Positions 45,304-54,900 of a stretch of DNA of 64,000 bases are shown here, piece by piece. Numbering within the stretch: position 1 is the first letter of the stretch; every line of letters starts with the position of its first letter. Below the pieces are notes generated by a model, which saw only the letters and a program-made list of their open reading frames with translations, was not told where the DNA came from and did not search any database. Position numbers and translations under genes: made by a program. This DNA is from Lysobacter_I brunescens (GTDB taxonomy: Bacteria; Pseudomonadota; Gammaproteobacteria; Xanthomonadales; Xanthomonadaceae), in contig NZ_JBHTIF010000004.1 of NCBI RefSeq assembly GCF_042677005.1, positions 124,001 through 188,000 on the forward strand. The letters run 5' to 3'.

Positions 45304-46373
45304 TCCAGCCCCGGCCGTTGCGACCCGGTCGAGTAGCGCTGGCAGATGTCTTCCAAGCGCTCCCGGTTGTCCAGCAGTGCCTGCACGCACTGTGGATCGA
45401 ACAGCTTGCCGCTCTGCTCGACGAGGAAGTCGAGCGCGCTGTCGAAGCTCCACGGCGCCTTGTAGGGCCGCGGCGAGATCAGGGCGTCGAAGACATCGGC
45501 CACGGCGACGATGCGGGCCTCGATCGGAATCTGCGCGCCGCTGAGGCCGTCGGGATAACCGCTGCCGTCGAAGCGCTCGTGGTGGCGAAGCGCGATGGTC
45601 GCGCCGGCCTGGATGAAGCGGTTCTGGCTTCCGCTGAGCAGTTCGTGGCCGATCTGCGGATGGCGACGCATGATGCTCAGCTGGTGCTCGTCGAGCGGAC
45701 CGGGCTTGAGCAGGACTTCGTCGGGAATCGCGATCTTGCCCATGTCGTGCAGCGGCGCCGACAGTTCGATCAGGCGGACCTCGTCCTCGGGCATCCCGAG
45801 GCCTTCGGCGATCAGCCCGGCGATATGCGCCATGCGCTCGAGATAGGCGCTGGTGCCGATGTCGCGGTACTCGATGGCGCGGGCCAGGCGCGACAGGGTT
45901 TCGCGCTCGCGCTCCTCGACCTCGTGCATGCTCGACAGCAGGCGCTGCTCCAGCGAGAGCGCGCGCTGCTTGATCGATTCGGACTGCTGGCGCAGTTGCA
46001 GCAGGTTGCGGCAGCGTGCGCGGAGTTCGCGCGGACGCACCGGCTTGACCAGGAAATCGATGACGCCGGCATCCAGTGCCGCCTGGCGGATGGGTTCGTC
46101 GCCGACCACGGTGACCAGCACGATCGGTACGTCGCGGTTGCCCAGCGAACGACGGAAGCGACGCGCGAATTCCAGGCCGTCGATGACCGGCATGCGGTAG
46201 TCGAGCAGGAGCAGGTCCGGACGGTTGTTCTCCGACCAGCGCAGGGCTTCCTCGGAATCGCCGAAATCGAACACTTCCAGCTCGGGGCTGATGTCCTCGA
46301 GGATGTGCCGCAGCATCGTGCGTGCGGATGTCTGGTCGTCAACGATGACGATTTTCACGGAATTGCCCCACAT
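45300..46373 (-). CDS. rpfG: HD-GYP response regulator RpfG
   Basis: 357 residues from the ATG at 46373; a GTG at 46358 (VKIVIVDD), with GGGG about 8 nt upstream, is an alternative start. A receiver domain (IVIVDDQTSARTMLRH; phospho-Asp in LLLLDYRMP) is joined to an HD-GYP phosphodiesterase with HDMGKIAIPDEVLLKPG and the defining HHERFDGSGYPDGLSG. It degrades cyclic di-GMP when RpfC signals DSF. It is first in the rpfGC operon, with rpfH absent and a near-consensus sigma-54 promoter upstream. Confidence 0.96.
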   Translation of the reverse strand: MWGNSVKIVIVDDQTSARTMLRHILEDISPELEVFDFGDSEEALRWSENNRPDLLLLDYRMPVIDGLEFARRFRRSLGNRDVPIVLVTVVGDEPIRQAALDAGVIDFLVKPVRPRELRARCRNLLQLRQQSESIKQRALSLEQRLLSSMHEVEERERETLSRLARAIEYRDIGTSAYLERMAHIAGLIAEGLGMPEDEVRLIELSAPLHDMGKIAIPDEVLLKPGPLDEHQLSIMRRHPQIGHELLSGSQNRFIQAGATIALRHHERFDGSGYPDGLSGAQIPIEARIVAVADVFDALISPRPYKAPWSFDSALDFLVEQSGKLFDPQCVQALLDNRERLEDICQRYSTGSQRPGLE

Positions 46374-46764
46374 GCGGATACCGTGCGTCCTTGCGGTTCG
46401 TGAAGTTGCTGGCCGATACGTTGCGCCGAAATTAAAGCAATTTCAATGCCATGCCCCGCATGTTGCTGAATTGCCGACCCATTCTAGACGGCGGGCGATG
46501 CGAGTGTGAACCAGCGCAGGCGATCTGATACCCCGAGGCAAACATCGGGCGACAGTGGCGCGACGGCTCCTCTGCGCAGGGCATTCCGCGCATAAGCGCT
46601 TGATTCGGCGCAGATGAACGACTCCCGGCAGCGCAGGCGCGTTAGCGGGGTTGGCGTGGAAGTTATCGCATCGACCCTGCAAGACCAGACAGGGTCGACT
46701 GACGAACGGTCGGCACTGCGCGCCTTCCCTGGCGCGCGAGGATGCGACGAAAGGTGCGGCGGGC
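46374..46764. other. Intergenic region between lysS and rpfG
   Basis: 391 bp on the minus strand, from the lysS stop to the rpfG start. It holds a sigma-54-type promoter (46436-46451), a 13-bp palindrome CATGC-CCC-GCATG at 46450-46462 directly upstream of the -24 box, and an AT-rich patch. No gene or terminator was recognised in the remainder. Confidence 0.5.
46436..46451 (-). promoter_or_regulatory. Sigma-54 (RpoN) -24/-12 promoter ahead of rpfGC
   Basis: On the minus strand TGGCATTGAAATTGCT matches the TGGCAYR-N4-TTGCW consensus at all but one position and has the obligatory GG-N10-GC spacing. The predicted start site lies near 46425, about 52 nt before the rpfG ATG. Control by RpoN is inference. 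Confidence 0.6.
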
Positions 46765-48291
46765 TCAGGCTTCCGGGCGCATGTAGGGGAACAGCAGCAC
46801 GTCGCGGATCGAGGTCGAACCGGTCAGCAGCATGACCAGGCGGTCGATGCCGACACCGAGGCCGCCGGTCGGCGGCAGCCCGACTTCGAGGGCGCGGATG
46901 TAGTCGGCGTCGTAGTGCATGGCCTCGTCGTCGCCGCCCTCCTTCGCTTCGACCTGGGCACGGAAACGTGCGGCCTGATCCTCGGGATCGTTGAGCTCGG
47001 AGAAGCCGTTGGCGATTTCCTTGCCACCGACGAACAGTTCGAAACGATCGGTGATGCCCGGCTCGCTGTCCGACTCGCGCGCGAGCGGCGAGACCTCGAC
47101 AGGATAGTGGGTGATGAAGGTCGGCTGGATGAGATCGGCCTCGACCGTCTTCTCGAAGATCTCAAGCAGCAGCTTGCCCCAGCCGTAGGCCGGCTTGACG
47201 TGGATCTTCAGCCGCGCGCAGTGCGCGGCCAGCGCTTCGCGATCACGGCAATCGGCAACGCTGATCTCCGGATTGCATTCGCGCACCGCCTCTTCCAGCT
47301 TCCAGCGCCGGAACGGCTTGGCGAGATCGATGGCGTTGCCGTCCCATTCCACCGTGCCGGCCCAGTCGTCGGAATCGCCGCCGATGGTGGCGCGGGCGAC
47401 GTCGCGGATCATGCCTTCGGTGAGGTCCATCACCTCGTGGTACGTGGCGTAGGCCTCGTACAGTTCGAGCATGGTGAATTCGGGATTGTGCCGCGTGCTC
47501 ACGCCTTCGTTGCGGAAGTTGCGGTTGATCTCGTACACGCGCTCGAAGCCGCCGACGACCAGGCGCTTGAGGTACAGCTCGGGCGCCACGCGCAGATACA
47601 GGTCGAGATCGAGCGCGTTGTGGTGCGTCTCGAACGGCTTCGCAGCGGCGCCACCGGCGATGTAATGCATCATCGGCGTCTCCACTTCCTGGAAGCGGCG
47701 CGCATCCAGCCAGCCGCGGAGCGCGGAGATGATCTTCGAACGCTTGACGAAGACATCGCGCGCCTCGCGATTGACGATCAGGTCGACGTAGCGCTGGCGA
47801 TAGCGCTGTTCGACATCGCTCAGGCCGAACCAGGTGCTCGGCAGCGGGCGCAGCGACTTGGTGAGCAGGCGCAGGGTTTCGGCCTTCACCGAGAGTTCGC
47901 CGGTCTTGGTACGCATCACCGGGCCCTGGGCGCCGACGATGTCACCGATGTCCCAGTGCTTGAACGCATCGTAGGTCTCGCCCAGCGCGTTGGCCTGCAG
48001 GAACAGCTGCAGCGTGCCGGTCATGTCCTGGATCTGCACGAATGCGGCCTTGCCCATGATGCGCTTGGCCATGATGCGGCCGGCCACGGCCACGCGCAGG
48101 CCCTCGGTATCGAGCGCCTCGCCGGTCCAGCGTTCGGCGTCGCCGTAGGTCGCCTGCAGGTCGCCGGCGTAGTGCGTGCGCGCGAAATCGTTCGGGAAGG
48201 CGACGCCCTGGCCGCGCAGGGCCGCGAGTTTGCCGCGACGCTCGGCGATCAGGGCATTCTCGTCGTGCGGCAGGGTCTGTTCATCGGTCAT
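46765..48291 (-). CDS. lysS: Lysyl-tRNA synthetase (class II)
   Basis: 508 residues (E. coli LysS 505). It has an OB-fold anticodon domain (AKRIMGKAAFVQIQDMTGTL), then the class II core: motif 1 in FQEVETPMMHYIAGGAAAKPF, motif 2 FRNEGVSTRHNPEFTM, and motif 3 GLGVGIDRLVMLLT. It charges tRNA-Lys. In Xanthomonas this gene (lysU) forms part of the rpf region between prfB and rpfG, exactly as here. Confidence 0.97.
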   Translation of the reverse strand: MTDEQTLPHDENALIAERRGKLAALRGQGVAFPNDFARTHYAGDLQATYGDAERWTGEALDTEGLRVAVAGRIMAKRIMGKAAFVQIQDMTGTLQLFLQANALGETYDAFKHWDIGDIVGAQGPVMRTKTGELSVKAETLRLLTKSLRPLPSTWFGLSDVEQRYRQRYVDLIVNREARDVFVKRSKIISALRGWLDARRFQEVETPMMHYIAGGAAAKPFETHHNALDLDLYLRVAPELYLKRLVVGGFERVYEINRNFRNEGVSTRHNPEFTMLELYEAYATYHEVMDLTEGMIRDVARATIGGDSDDWAGTVEWDGNAIDLAKPFRRWKLEEAVRECNPEISVADCRDREALAAHCARLKIHVKPAYGWGKLLLEIFEKTVEADLIQPTFITHYPVEVSPLARESDSEPGITDRFELFVGGKEIANGFSELNDPEDQAARFRAQVEAKEGGDDEAMHYDADYIRALEVGLPPTGGLGVGIDRLVMLLTGSTSIRDVLLFPYMRPEA

Positions 48292-48420
48292 GGCGGTGGG
48301 AATCCGGGAGTGGTCGTGGAAGTGCGATGCTGCAGGATCGCAAAGGCCACGATGTCCGCGGCCACCGCCGCTCCTGCCGCGACGGTATCAGTCGGGGATG
48401 ATGCGTTTTTTCGACACGAC

Positions 48421-48444
48421 GGCGACCGCGCGGACGCGGTCGCC
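48421..48444. terminator. Hairpin between prfB and lysS
   Basis: GGCGACCGCG / CGCGGTCGCC, a perfect 10-bp stem with CGGA loop, 27 bp past the prfB stop (minus). The minus-strand 3' flank is A-rich rather than T-rich, so intrinsic termination is uncertain. Confidence 0.4.
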
Positions 48445-48470
48445 GGGGTTGCGCGATGGCTGCGCATGGA

Positions 48471-49599
48471 TCATGCGGCGTCGATCCGCTTGGCGCCGGC
48501 TTCGAGGCCGGACTTGAGGCTGGCTTCGACGAACTCGTCGAGGTCGCCGTCGAGCACCTTCTGGGTGTCGCTGCGCTCGATCCCGGTACGCAGATCCTTG
48601 ATGCGCGACTGGTCGAGCACGTAGTTGCGGATCTGGCTGCCCCAGCCGATGTCGGACTTGGTGGCTTCCAGCGCGTCGCGCTCGGCGTTGCGCTTCTGGA
48701 TCTCGAGTTCATACAGCTTCGCCTTCAGCATCTTCATCGCCATGTCGCGATTCTGGTGCTGGCTGCGGCCGTTCTGGCAGGCGACCACGGTATTGGTCGG
48801 AATGTGCGTGATGCGCACCGCCGACTCGGTCTTGTTCACGTGCTGGCCGCCCGCGCCCGAGGAGCGGTAGACGTCGGTGCGCAGGTCGGCCGGGTTGATG
48901 TCGATGTCGATGTCGTCGTCGACTTCCGGGGACACGAACACCGAGGTGAACGAAGTGTGGCGACGGTTGTCCGAATCGAACGGCGACTTGCGCACCAGGC
49001 GGTGCACGCCGATCTCGGTCTTGAGCCAGCCATAGGCATAGTCGCCTTCCACCTTGATGGTGGCGGACTTGATGCCTGCGACGTCGCCGGCGCTGGCTTC
49101 CATCAGTTCGGTCTTCCAGCCGCGCGACTCGCACCAGCGCAGGTACATGCGCAGCAGCATTTCCGCCCAGTCCTGGGCCTCGGTGCCGCCGGCGCCGGCC
49201 TGGATGTCGACGAAGGCGTTGCAGCCGTCCATCTTGCCGGAGAACATGCGCTGGAATTCGAGCTGGTCGACGCCGCGCGCGTAGCGCTCCACGTCGGCCT
49301 GGATGGCCAACGCAGTGTCGTCGTCGGCTTCCATCTCGACCAGGTCGAGCAGTTCGTTGGCCCCGGCCAGGCCGTCCTTCAGGTCGCGGATGCCGTTGAC
49401 GGTCTTGTCGAGCATGGAGCGCTCGCGGCCCAGGGCCTGCGCGCGTTCCGAGTCGTTCCAGACGTCGGGGCTTTCCAGTTCGCGGTTGACTTCTTCGAGA
49501 CGCTCGACCTTGGCGTCGTAGTCAAAGATACCCCCTCAGCGCATCGAGCCGACCGGTGAGGTCGGCGATGCGCTGGCGGATCGGGTTGAGTTCGATCAT
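48471..49599 (-). CDS. prfB: Peptide chain release factor 2, made by programmed +1 frameshift
   Basis: 375 residues in two frames: 25 codons from the ATG at 49599 (MIELNPIRQRIADLTGRLDA...) to an in-frame TGA at 49524-49522, then a +1 shift and 350 codons to 48471. The tripeptide anticodon SPF (VRKSPFDSDN) marks RF2, and GGQ is in SGAGGQHVNKTES. RF2 terminates at UGA and UAA; the frameshift at UGA is its known autoregulation. The two-part reading frame is normal for prfB and is not a pseudogene. Confidence 0.96.
49522..49536 (-). promoter_or_regulatory. prfB programmed frameshift site
   Basis: On the minus strand AGGGGG-TAT-CTT-TGA: an internal Shine-Dalgarno-like AGGGGG, then the slippery CUU followed by UGA and C. 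This is identical to the E. coli prfB site. Confidence 0.95.
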
Positions 49600-49693
49600 G
49601 GCGGATGTGCGGCTGCAGCAAAGACCCGGGATTCTAGCAGCAAGCGCCCGGCTCCCGGCGCGACGCGAAGGCGATGCGCGACCGACGTCCGGT

Positions 49694-50611
49694 TCAGCCG
49701 GCGCCGAAGCGGGCCCGCAAGCGCTCGCGGTAGGTCCGACTGCAGGGCAGCACCACGCCGTCGTGCAGGTGCAGACGGGCGTCGCCGCTGTCCAGGGGCT
49801 CGATCGAGGCGACCCGCCCAAGATTGACGATATGGCTGCGGTGGATGCGGACGAAGCGCTCCGGATCCAGACGTGCCTCGACGCTGGCGAGCGTGCTGCG
49901 CAGGGGGTAATCGTGGCCACGGACCCGCAGGTTGACGTAGTTGCCGGCGGCCTGCAGCCATTCGATGTCCTCGGCGGCGATCAGGAAGTCGCGGCCGAGC
50001 TTGCGGACGAGGAACCGCTCGGGCCGGTCGAGGGGCTCGACCGGCTCGCCCTCGTCCGGGCGGCCGAGCAGGCTGGCCTCGCCCTGCAGGCGGCGGAGCA
50101 CGAACCGGTAGCCCTCGATGACCGACACGATCATCACGTAGCCGCGGACATCCTTGAGGTATTCGTACACCAGCTCGCGAGGCCAGGACCCGAAATCGTA
50201 GTCCAGCCCCTGCGCGGCGTAGGCCGCCTCGCGCAGCGCGACCATGCCGATCACGTGGACCAGGGAGAAGACGACACTGCCCAGCAGGTGCATCGGCAGG
50301 CTCCGCGCCAGCGTGTCCCAGTGCAGCGGGCAGCGTCGGGTGAACCAGACCAGCGCCGGGACCAGCGCCAGGATCGTCAGCCCGCTCGACCATTCCCACA
50401 CGGCGGGTTGCCAGGCGGCGAATCCCAGCCCGACCCGGCGGATGTCCATCAGCACGGTGATGCTGTTGGCGATGCCGTTGACCAGGGTCAGGCCGATCCA
50501 GAAGCCGATCTCGATGAACCGTCGCCAGCGCTGCAAGAAGGGCGGACCCACGGGCGCAGGCGCGGTCGACGGCGAGGGATCGGTCGTGGGCACGGAATCG
50601 GTGGAAGCCAT
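49694..50611 (-). CDS. Membrane-anchored LytTR DNA-binding regulator (RpfD-like)
   Basis: 305 residues. The N-terminal half has four hydrophobic helices (e.g. LTILALVPALVWF and LLGSVVFSLVHVIGMVAL), and the C-terminal 100 residues are a LytTR domain: FLIAAEDIEWLQAAGNYVNL, FVRIHRSHIVNL and VLPCSRTYRERL. There is no receiver domain, so the membrane part probably senses or tethers. The rpf locus of Xanthomonas includes a LytTR-domain protein called RpfD; equivalence is suggested by content and position, not proven. It is divergent from an acyltransferase gene, 152 bp apart, a possible target. Confidence 0.85.
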   Translation of the reverse strand: MASTDSVPTTDPSPSTAPAPVGPPFLQRWRRFIEIGFWIGLTLVNGIANSITVLMDIRRVGLGFAAWQPAVWEWSSGLTILALVPALVWFTRRCPLHWDTLARSLPMHLLGSVVFSLVHVIGMVALREAAYAAQGLDYDFGSWPRELVYEYLKDVRGYVMIVSVIEGYRFVLRRLQGEASLLGRPDEGEPVEPLDRPERFLVRKLGRDFLIAAEDIEWLQAAGNYVNLRVRGHDYPLRSTLASVEARLDPERFVRIHRSHIVNLGRVASIEPLDSGDARLHLHDGVVLPCSRTYRERLRARFGAG

Positions 50612-50763
50612 GCGCGCATTCTAGGGCCGGCATCCGCGCACCGCGCCCGGTTCGTCCCTGCCCGCCCCCGACTCGTCACTTTTCCATGGCGATCAGACAC
50701 TTGGCCGGTGGACGCGGCGCCGCGCGAAGGAACACTGGCGCCTTTCCACACGGACACGCACAC

Positions 50764-51960
50764 ATGCAACGCCGCCTCGACCTGGACTGGATCCGCATCG
50801 CCGCCTTCGGCCTGCTCGTGCTCTATCACTGCGGCATGTATTACGTGAGCTGGGACTGGCACGTCAAAAGCCCGCACGCCAGCGAGACGCTGGAACCACT
50901 GATGATGCTCAGTTCGCCCTGGCGGCTGTCACTGCTGTTCCTCATCTCGGGGGTGGCCACCGCCTTCCTGTTCGCGAAACGTCCGGGGGGCTTCCTCGGC
51001 AGCCGTTCATGGCGGCTGCTGCTGCCGCTGGCGTTCGGCATGGTGGTGATCGTGACCCCGCAGGCCTACTACGAGGTCGTCGAGAATCTCCCCGGCGGCT
51101 ACCACGACGGCTATCTCGCGTTCTGGGGCCGCTACCTGTCCGCCGACGACACGTTCTGCCGCGACGGGGACTGCCTCGACGTTCCGACCTGGAACCACCT
51201 GTGGTTCGTGGCCTATCTGTGGGTCTACACCGTGGTCGCCTGGGCGCTGCTGCGCTTCGCCCCGCGCGCGATGGACAAGGCCGGCGACTGGCTCGCGGCG
51301 CGCCTGTCCGGCATCGGCATCCTGCTGTGGCCGGCGCTGCTGCTGGCCGTGGCGCGCGTGGCGCTGGTCGGTCGCTTCGAGTCGACCCATGCCCTTGTCG
51401 ACGACTGGTACAACCACGCCCAGTACCTGCCGCTGTTCCTGCTCGGCGTGCTGGTCGCGGCCCGCGAGGACGTCTGGAACGCCCTGCATCGCTGGCGCTG
51501 GCTCGCGCTCGGTCTCGCGGCTGCGGGTTATGCCTTCATCGTCTGGTACTTCTTCGGCAGCGGCTTCGACGACGAAGGCACGCCGCCGCCCGAGGCGCTG
51601 CGGATGCTGCAGCGCACGGTATGGGCGATGTTCCAGTGGTCGACGATCGCCGCGATCCTCGGCTTCGCACGCGGCATCGCCTTCCGCGACACCGCGGCCC
51701 TGCGCTACCTGCGCGACGCGGTGTTCCCCGTCTACATCCTCCACCAGACGATCACCGTCGTCGTCGCCCACAACCTCCAGCCGCTGGAGCTTCCCGTCGC
51801 TGCCGAAGGGCCGCTGCTGGTGCTGGCGACGTTCGGCCTGAGCTTCGCGGGCTTCGAGATCGTGCGGCGTGTGCGCTGGCTGCGGCCGCTGTTCGGGTTG
51901 AAGCTGTCGACTCCGGCAACGACCATCGCGCCAGTCAAGGGCGCGACGGTCGGCGGCTGA
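50764..51960 (+). CDS. Acyltransferase family 3 membrane protein (OafA/OpgC-like)
   Basis: 398 residues with about ten hydrophobic helices. It starts MQRRLDLDWIRIAAFGLLVL, with the helix-1 His of YHCGMYY, and has the conserved SSPWRLSLLFLISGVATAF and NHLWFVAYLWVY segments; FPVYILHQTITVVV is near the C-terminus. Members O-acylate sugars or lipids at the inner membrane; the acceptor is unknown. Its TGA is followed directly, with no gap, by the reverse-strand stop of the VIT-domain gene. The divergent LytTR regulator may control it. Confidence 0.88.
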   Translation: MQRRLDLDWIRIAAFGLLVLYHCGMYYVSWDWHVKSPHASETLEPLMMLSSPWRLSLLFLISGVATAFLFAKRPGGFLGSRSWRLLLPLAFGMVVIVTPQAYYEVVENLPGGYHDGYLAFWGRYLSADDTFCRDGDCLDVPTWNHLWFVAYLWVYTVVAWALLRFAPRAMDKAGDWLAARLSGIGILLWPALLLAVARVALVGRFESTHALVDDWYNHAQYLPLFLLGVLVAAREDVWNALHRWRWLALGLAAAGYAFIVWYFFGSGFDDEGTPPPEALRMLQRTVWAMFQWSTIAAILGFARGIAFRDTAALRYLRDAVFPVYILHQTITVVVAHNLQPLELPVAAEGPLLVLATFGLSFAGFEIVRRVRWLRPLFGLKLSTPATTIAPVKGATVGG

Positions 51961-54900
51961 TCACTTCACCTCGAACTCGCCGACGAACACCGTCTCGCTC
52001 CTGCCACTCAGGCGGAGCGTGACGGTTTCGTCCTTGCGGCGCTGCGTGCCCCAGCCGGAGCTCAGGCGCAGGTTCAGCGTGGTCGCGCCGGTCACGATCT
52101 GCTGGCGGTCGCCGAAGAAATTGGCCTCGACCTTGTACTTGCCCGGCTTCGCGTCCTTCAGCACGAATTCCTCGGGGCCGTAGCCGCCGGTGAAGTCGTC
52201 GCTGATCAGGCCGCCCTGGAAGGTGTTGCGGTTGCCGTAATAGCACTTCTCGCCGTTGGGATCGGTCACCCACAGGTCCATGTCGCTGTTGTCGCTGTCC
52301 CAGGCCAGCACCACGCGCAGGTCCAGCGGCATGTTCTTCAGCAGACGGCGATCGATGAAGCTGGTGTCGAGCGGCGTCGGGCTGGTGGCGATGATCTCGT
52401 TCATCTCGTTGAGCGCGACGAGTTCCACTTCCGAGAAACGATCGTCCCACGGCCGGGCCGCGACGTCGTACAGCCGCTGGATGGCTTCTTGGCGCTGCCC
52501 TGCCCCGGCCAATGCCAGGCCCAGGTCGCGATGGCTCTGCGGTTCCTCGTCGGCCAGGCGCAGCACCTCGCGCAGCACCGCGACGGCATGCGCCCAATCG
52601 CCGGCCTGCATCAGCCGGTAGCCGAGCACGCGCAGCACGTGGCGGTTTTCCAGCTTCATTTCCGCCAGGTTGGACAGCACGCGCAGCGCCTCGGCACGAC
52701 GGTCTTTCTGCAGCAGTAGGTCGGCGACATCGAGATAGAACGCGGTGCTGTCGGCGTGGCTGTCCTTTTCATCGAGGTAAACCGCATAGAGATCCTCAGC
52801 CTTCGCATCGCGCAGCCGGCGCGCGTACGGCGAATCCGGCGCCCAGGCCTGCAGGCGGATGGCGACGCCCTGGCCGGCGTCGTTACGCACTGCCATCGCC
52901 GCATCCTGCTCGGCCTGCCGGCGCGCGCCGGCAGGCGCTGCGGCACGTTGCTGCGAGGCGCGTTCGGCGAGCGCGCTTTCGCGCGCATAGGCCATTTCTT
53001 CCGCAGCCACCGGAGACGGCGGCGGGGGAGCGGACATCACCGGTGCTGCGGCGGCATCGCCGGTCGCATATGCGGCCACCTCACCGTGGGCCTCGCGCTT
53101 GGGCTTCGGCGGCGCGGTCTTCGGGAAGGTCTTGCCCCACCACTCGACACGCTCGGCGAACCGGCGCGCGACGACCTCCAGCCGTTCGCTGCGGCTCTGT
53201 TCGCGGCTGCGGTCGCGGGTGCGCTGCAGCGCCGCGACCTGTTCGCGCAGCGCGGGCGGCGCAGGAATGTCGTAGCGCACGTAATCCTCGGGCGATTCGA
53301 GCACCAGCAGCGACGTGCCCGGGGTGACGATGCCGAACCGCTGGCCCAGCCGGGTGATCGCGCCGCGATGGCGCTCCGGCTCGGCTGCCTTCGACGCCAC
53401 CTGCCAGCTGGCCCACAGCGCCGCGACCTGTGTGCTGCTCGGTGCATCGGCCGCGATCGAGGCATCGACGGTCCGCACGCGACCGCCTTCCTGCACGCGG
53501 ACCCGTACGCGTGCGGTGGCCTCAGTCATGCGGCCGGCCACGCGCAGCAGGCCGTCATCGACGTCCCACGACTGCGGCAGCAGATCGTCGATGCCCTCGC
53601 CTTCCAGCGCGATCACGCGCCGCTCCGGGCCCAGCAACGCCTCCGCTGCAGCATCGAGGCCATCGCGACCCTGCCAGCGCACGAGCCGTCCACCGCGCGC
53701 ATTCGCCAGCGCCGACAGGCGCGTGGCATCGACCTCCGCGCCGGACGAAGCCAGCGCGTACAGCGCCTGACCGTCCTTCAATGCGGGAAAGGCGCGATCG
53801 CCGTAGTTGTGCAGGCCATCGCTGACCAGCAGGTATTCACCGATGCCCGGCTCGGGCGACCAATCGGCCAGATCGCTGGCGCCGTCGTGGACCAGCGCTT
53901 CCAGCGCCTTGCGCAGCGCGTTCCAGTCGCCATCGCGGATCGCGAAGCGACCGCCGTCCTCGCCCACGTCGCGCAGCACGCGCAGGCGGACTTCGCCATT
54001 GCCCATCGCCGCGAAATAGCGGTCGAGCAGCGCGAACTCGGACTGCCGGTCGCGATGCCGCGCGGATGCGGAGGCGTCCCACAGCAAGCCGATGGTCGAC
54101 GGGATACGACGCTTGCCGATCAACCCGGCCCCGTGGGGCACCGGGATGTCGATCAGCCCGAAACGCTCGCCATCGAACGACTGCACGAAGGCCTGCGCAC
54201 CGGCGCTGGCCGGCAGGCGCAGGGCCAGCGTCGACGCGGGTCGCGCGTGTCCGCCAGCCACGCGTTCGCGCAGGATGTCGTGGCGTGCGACGTAGGCGTT
54301 GCGACGGCGCTCGAAGCGCAGCGTCTCGAAGCGACCGCCCTGCGTCGGCGCGACGGGCAGGCCGTCGGCGTGGATCGACAGCGATGCGCCGTCGGCGTCG
54401 TCGAGCAGATGCACCGGCACGTCGAGTCGCCAGGCATCGCCGTCGCGACGCATCGCCTCATCGATCACCAGCCGCACCTGGCGGGTGCCGCGCGCGGGAA
54501 TGGGATAGACGCGGAGGCGGAAGTGGTTGCCGGCGGTCTGTTCGAGCAGACCCGGATCGACATTGCGGCGTTCGATGCTCTCGAACACCTGCTGCGCTTT
54601 CTGCTTGGGCACCGGCACCGCATCGCGGAGCACGCCGTCGATGTCCAGCGCGAAGGCGCTGACCTGCTGGCCGGGCTGCAGCGGGAATTCGAGGTTGCCT
54701 TCGAGCAGGCGATCGTTGGGATTGTGCAGCGTGAGCAGCAACGTGGTCCGCGCGAGGCTGCCGTGGGTCTCGACATCGAGCTTCGCTTCGCGCAGCGCGA
54801 TCGGGATCTTAGCCTCGGACGAACGGATCAGCGGCGGCGCGGTCAGGGCATCGGGTACGACGACCGGAACGGCCGGTGGCCTGGGCGGTCGCGGGGTGCG

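Noticed and set aside
46824..47165. Small minus-strand frames inside lysS, rpfC and other genes
   Set aside because: Shadows in Ser/Arg/Ala-rich alternative frames without coding signals.
48471..49599. prfB as a frameshifted pseudogene
   Set aside because: The shift occurs at the exact programmed site with its stimulatory AGGGGG; both halves are conserved.
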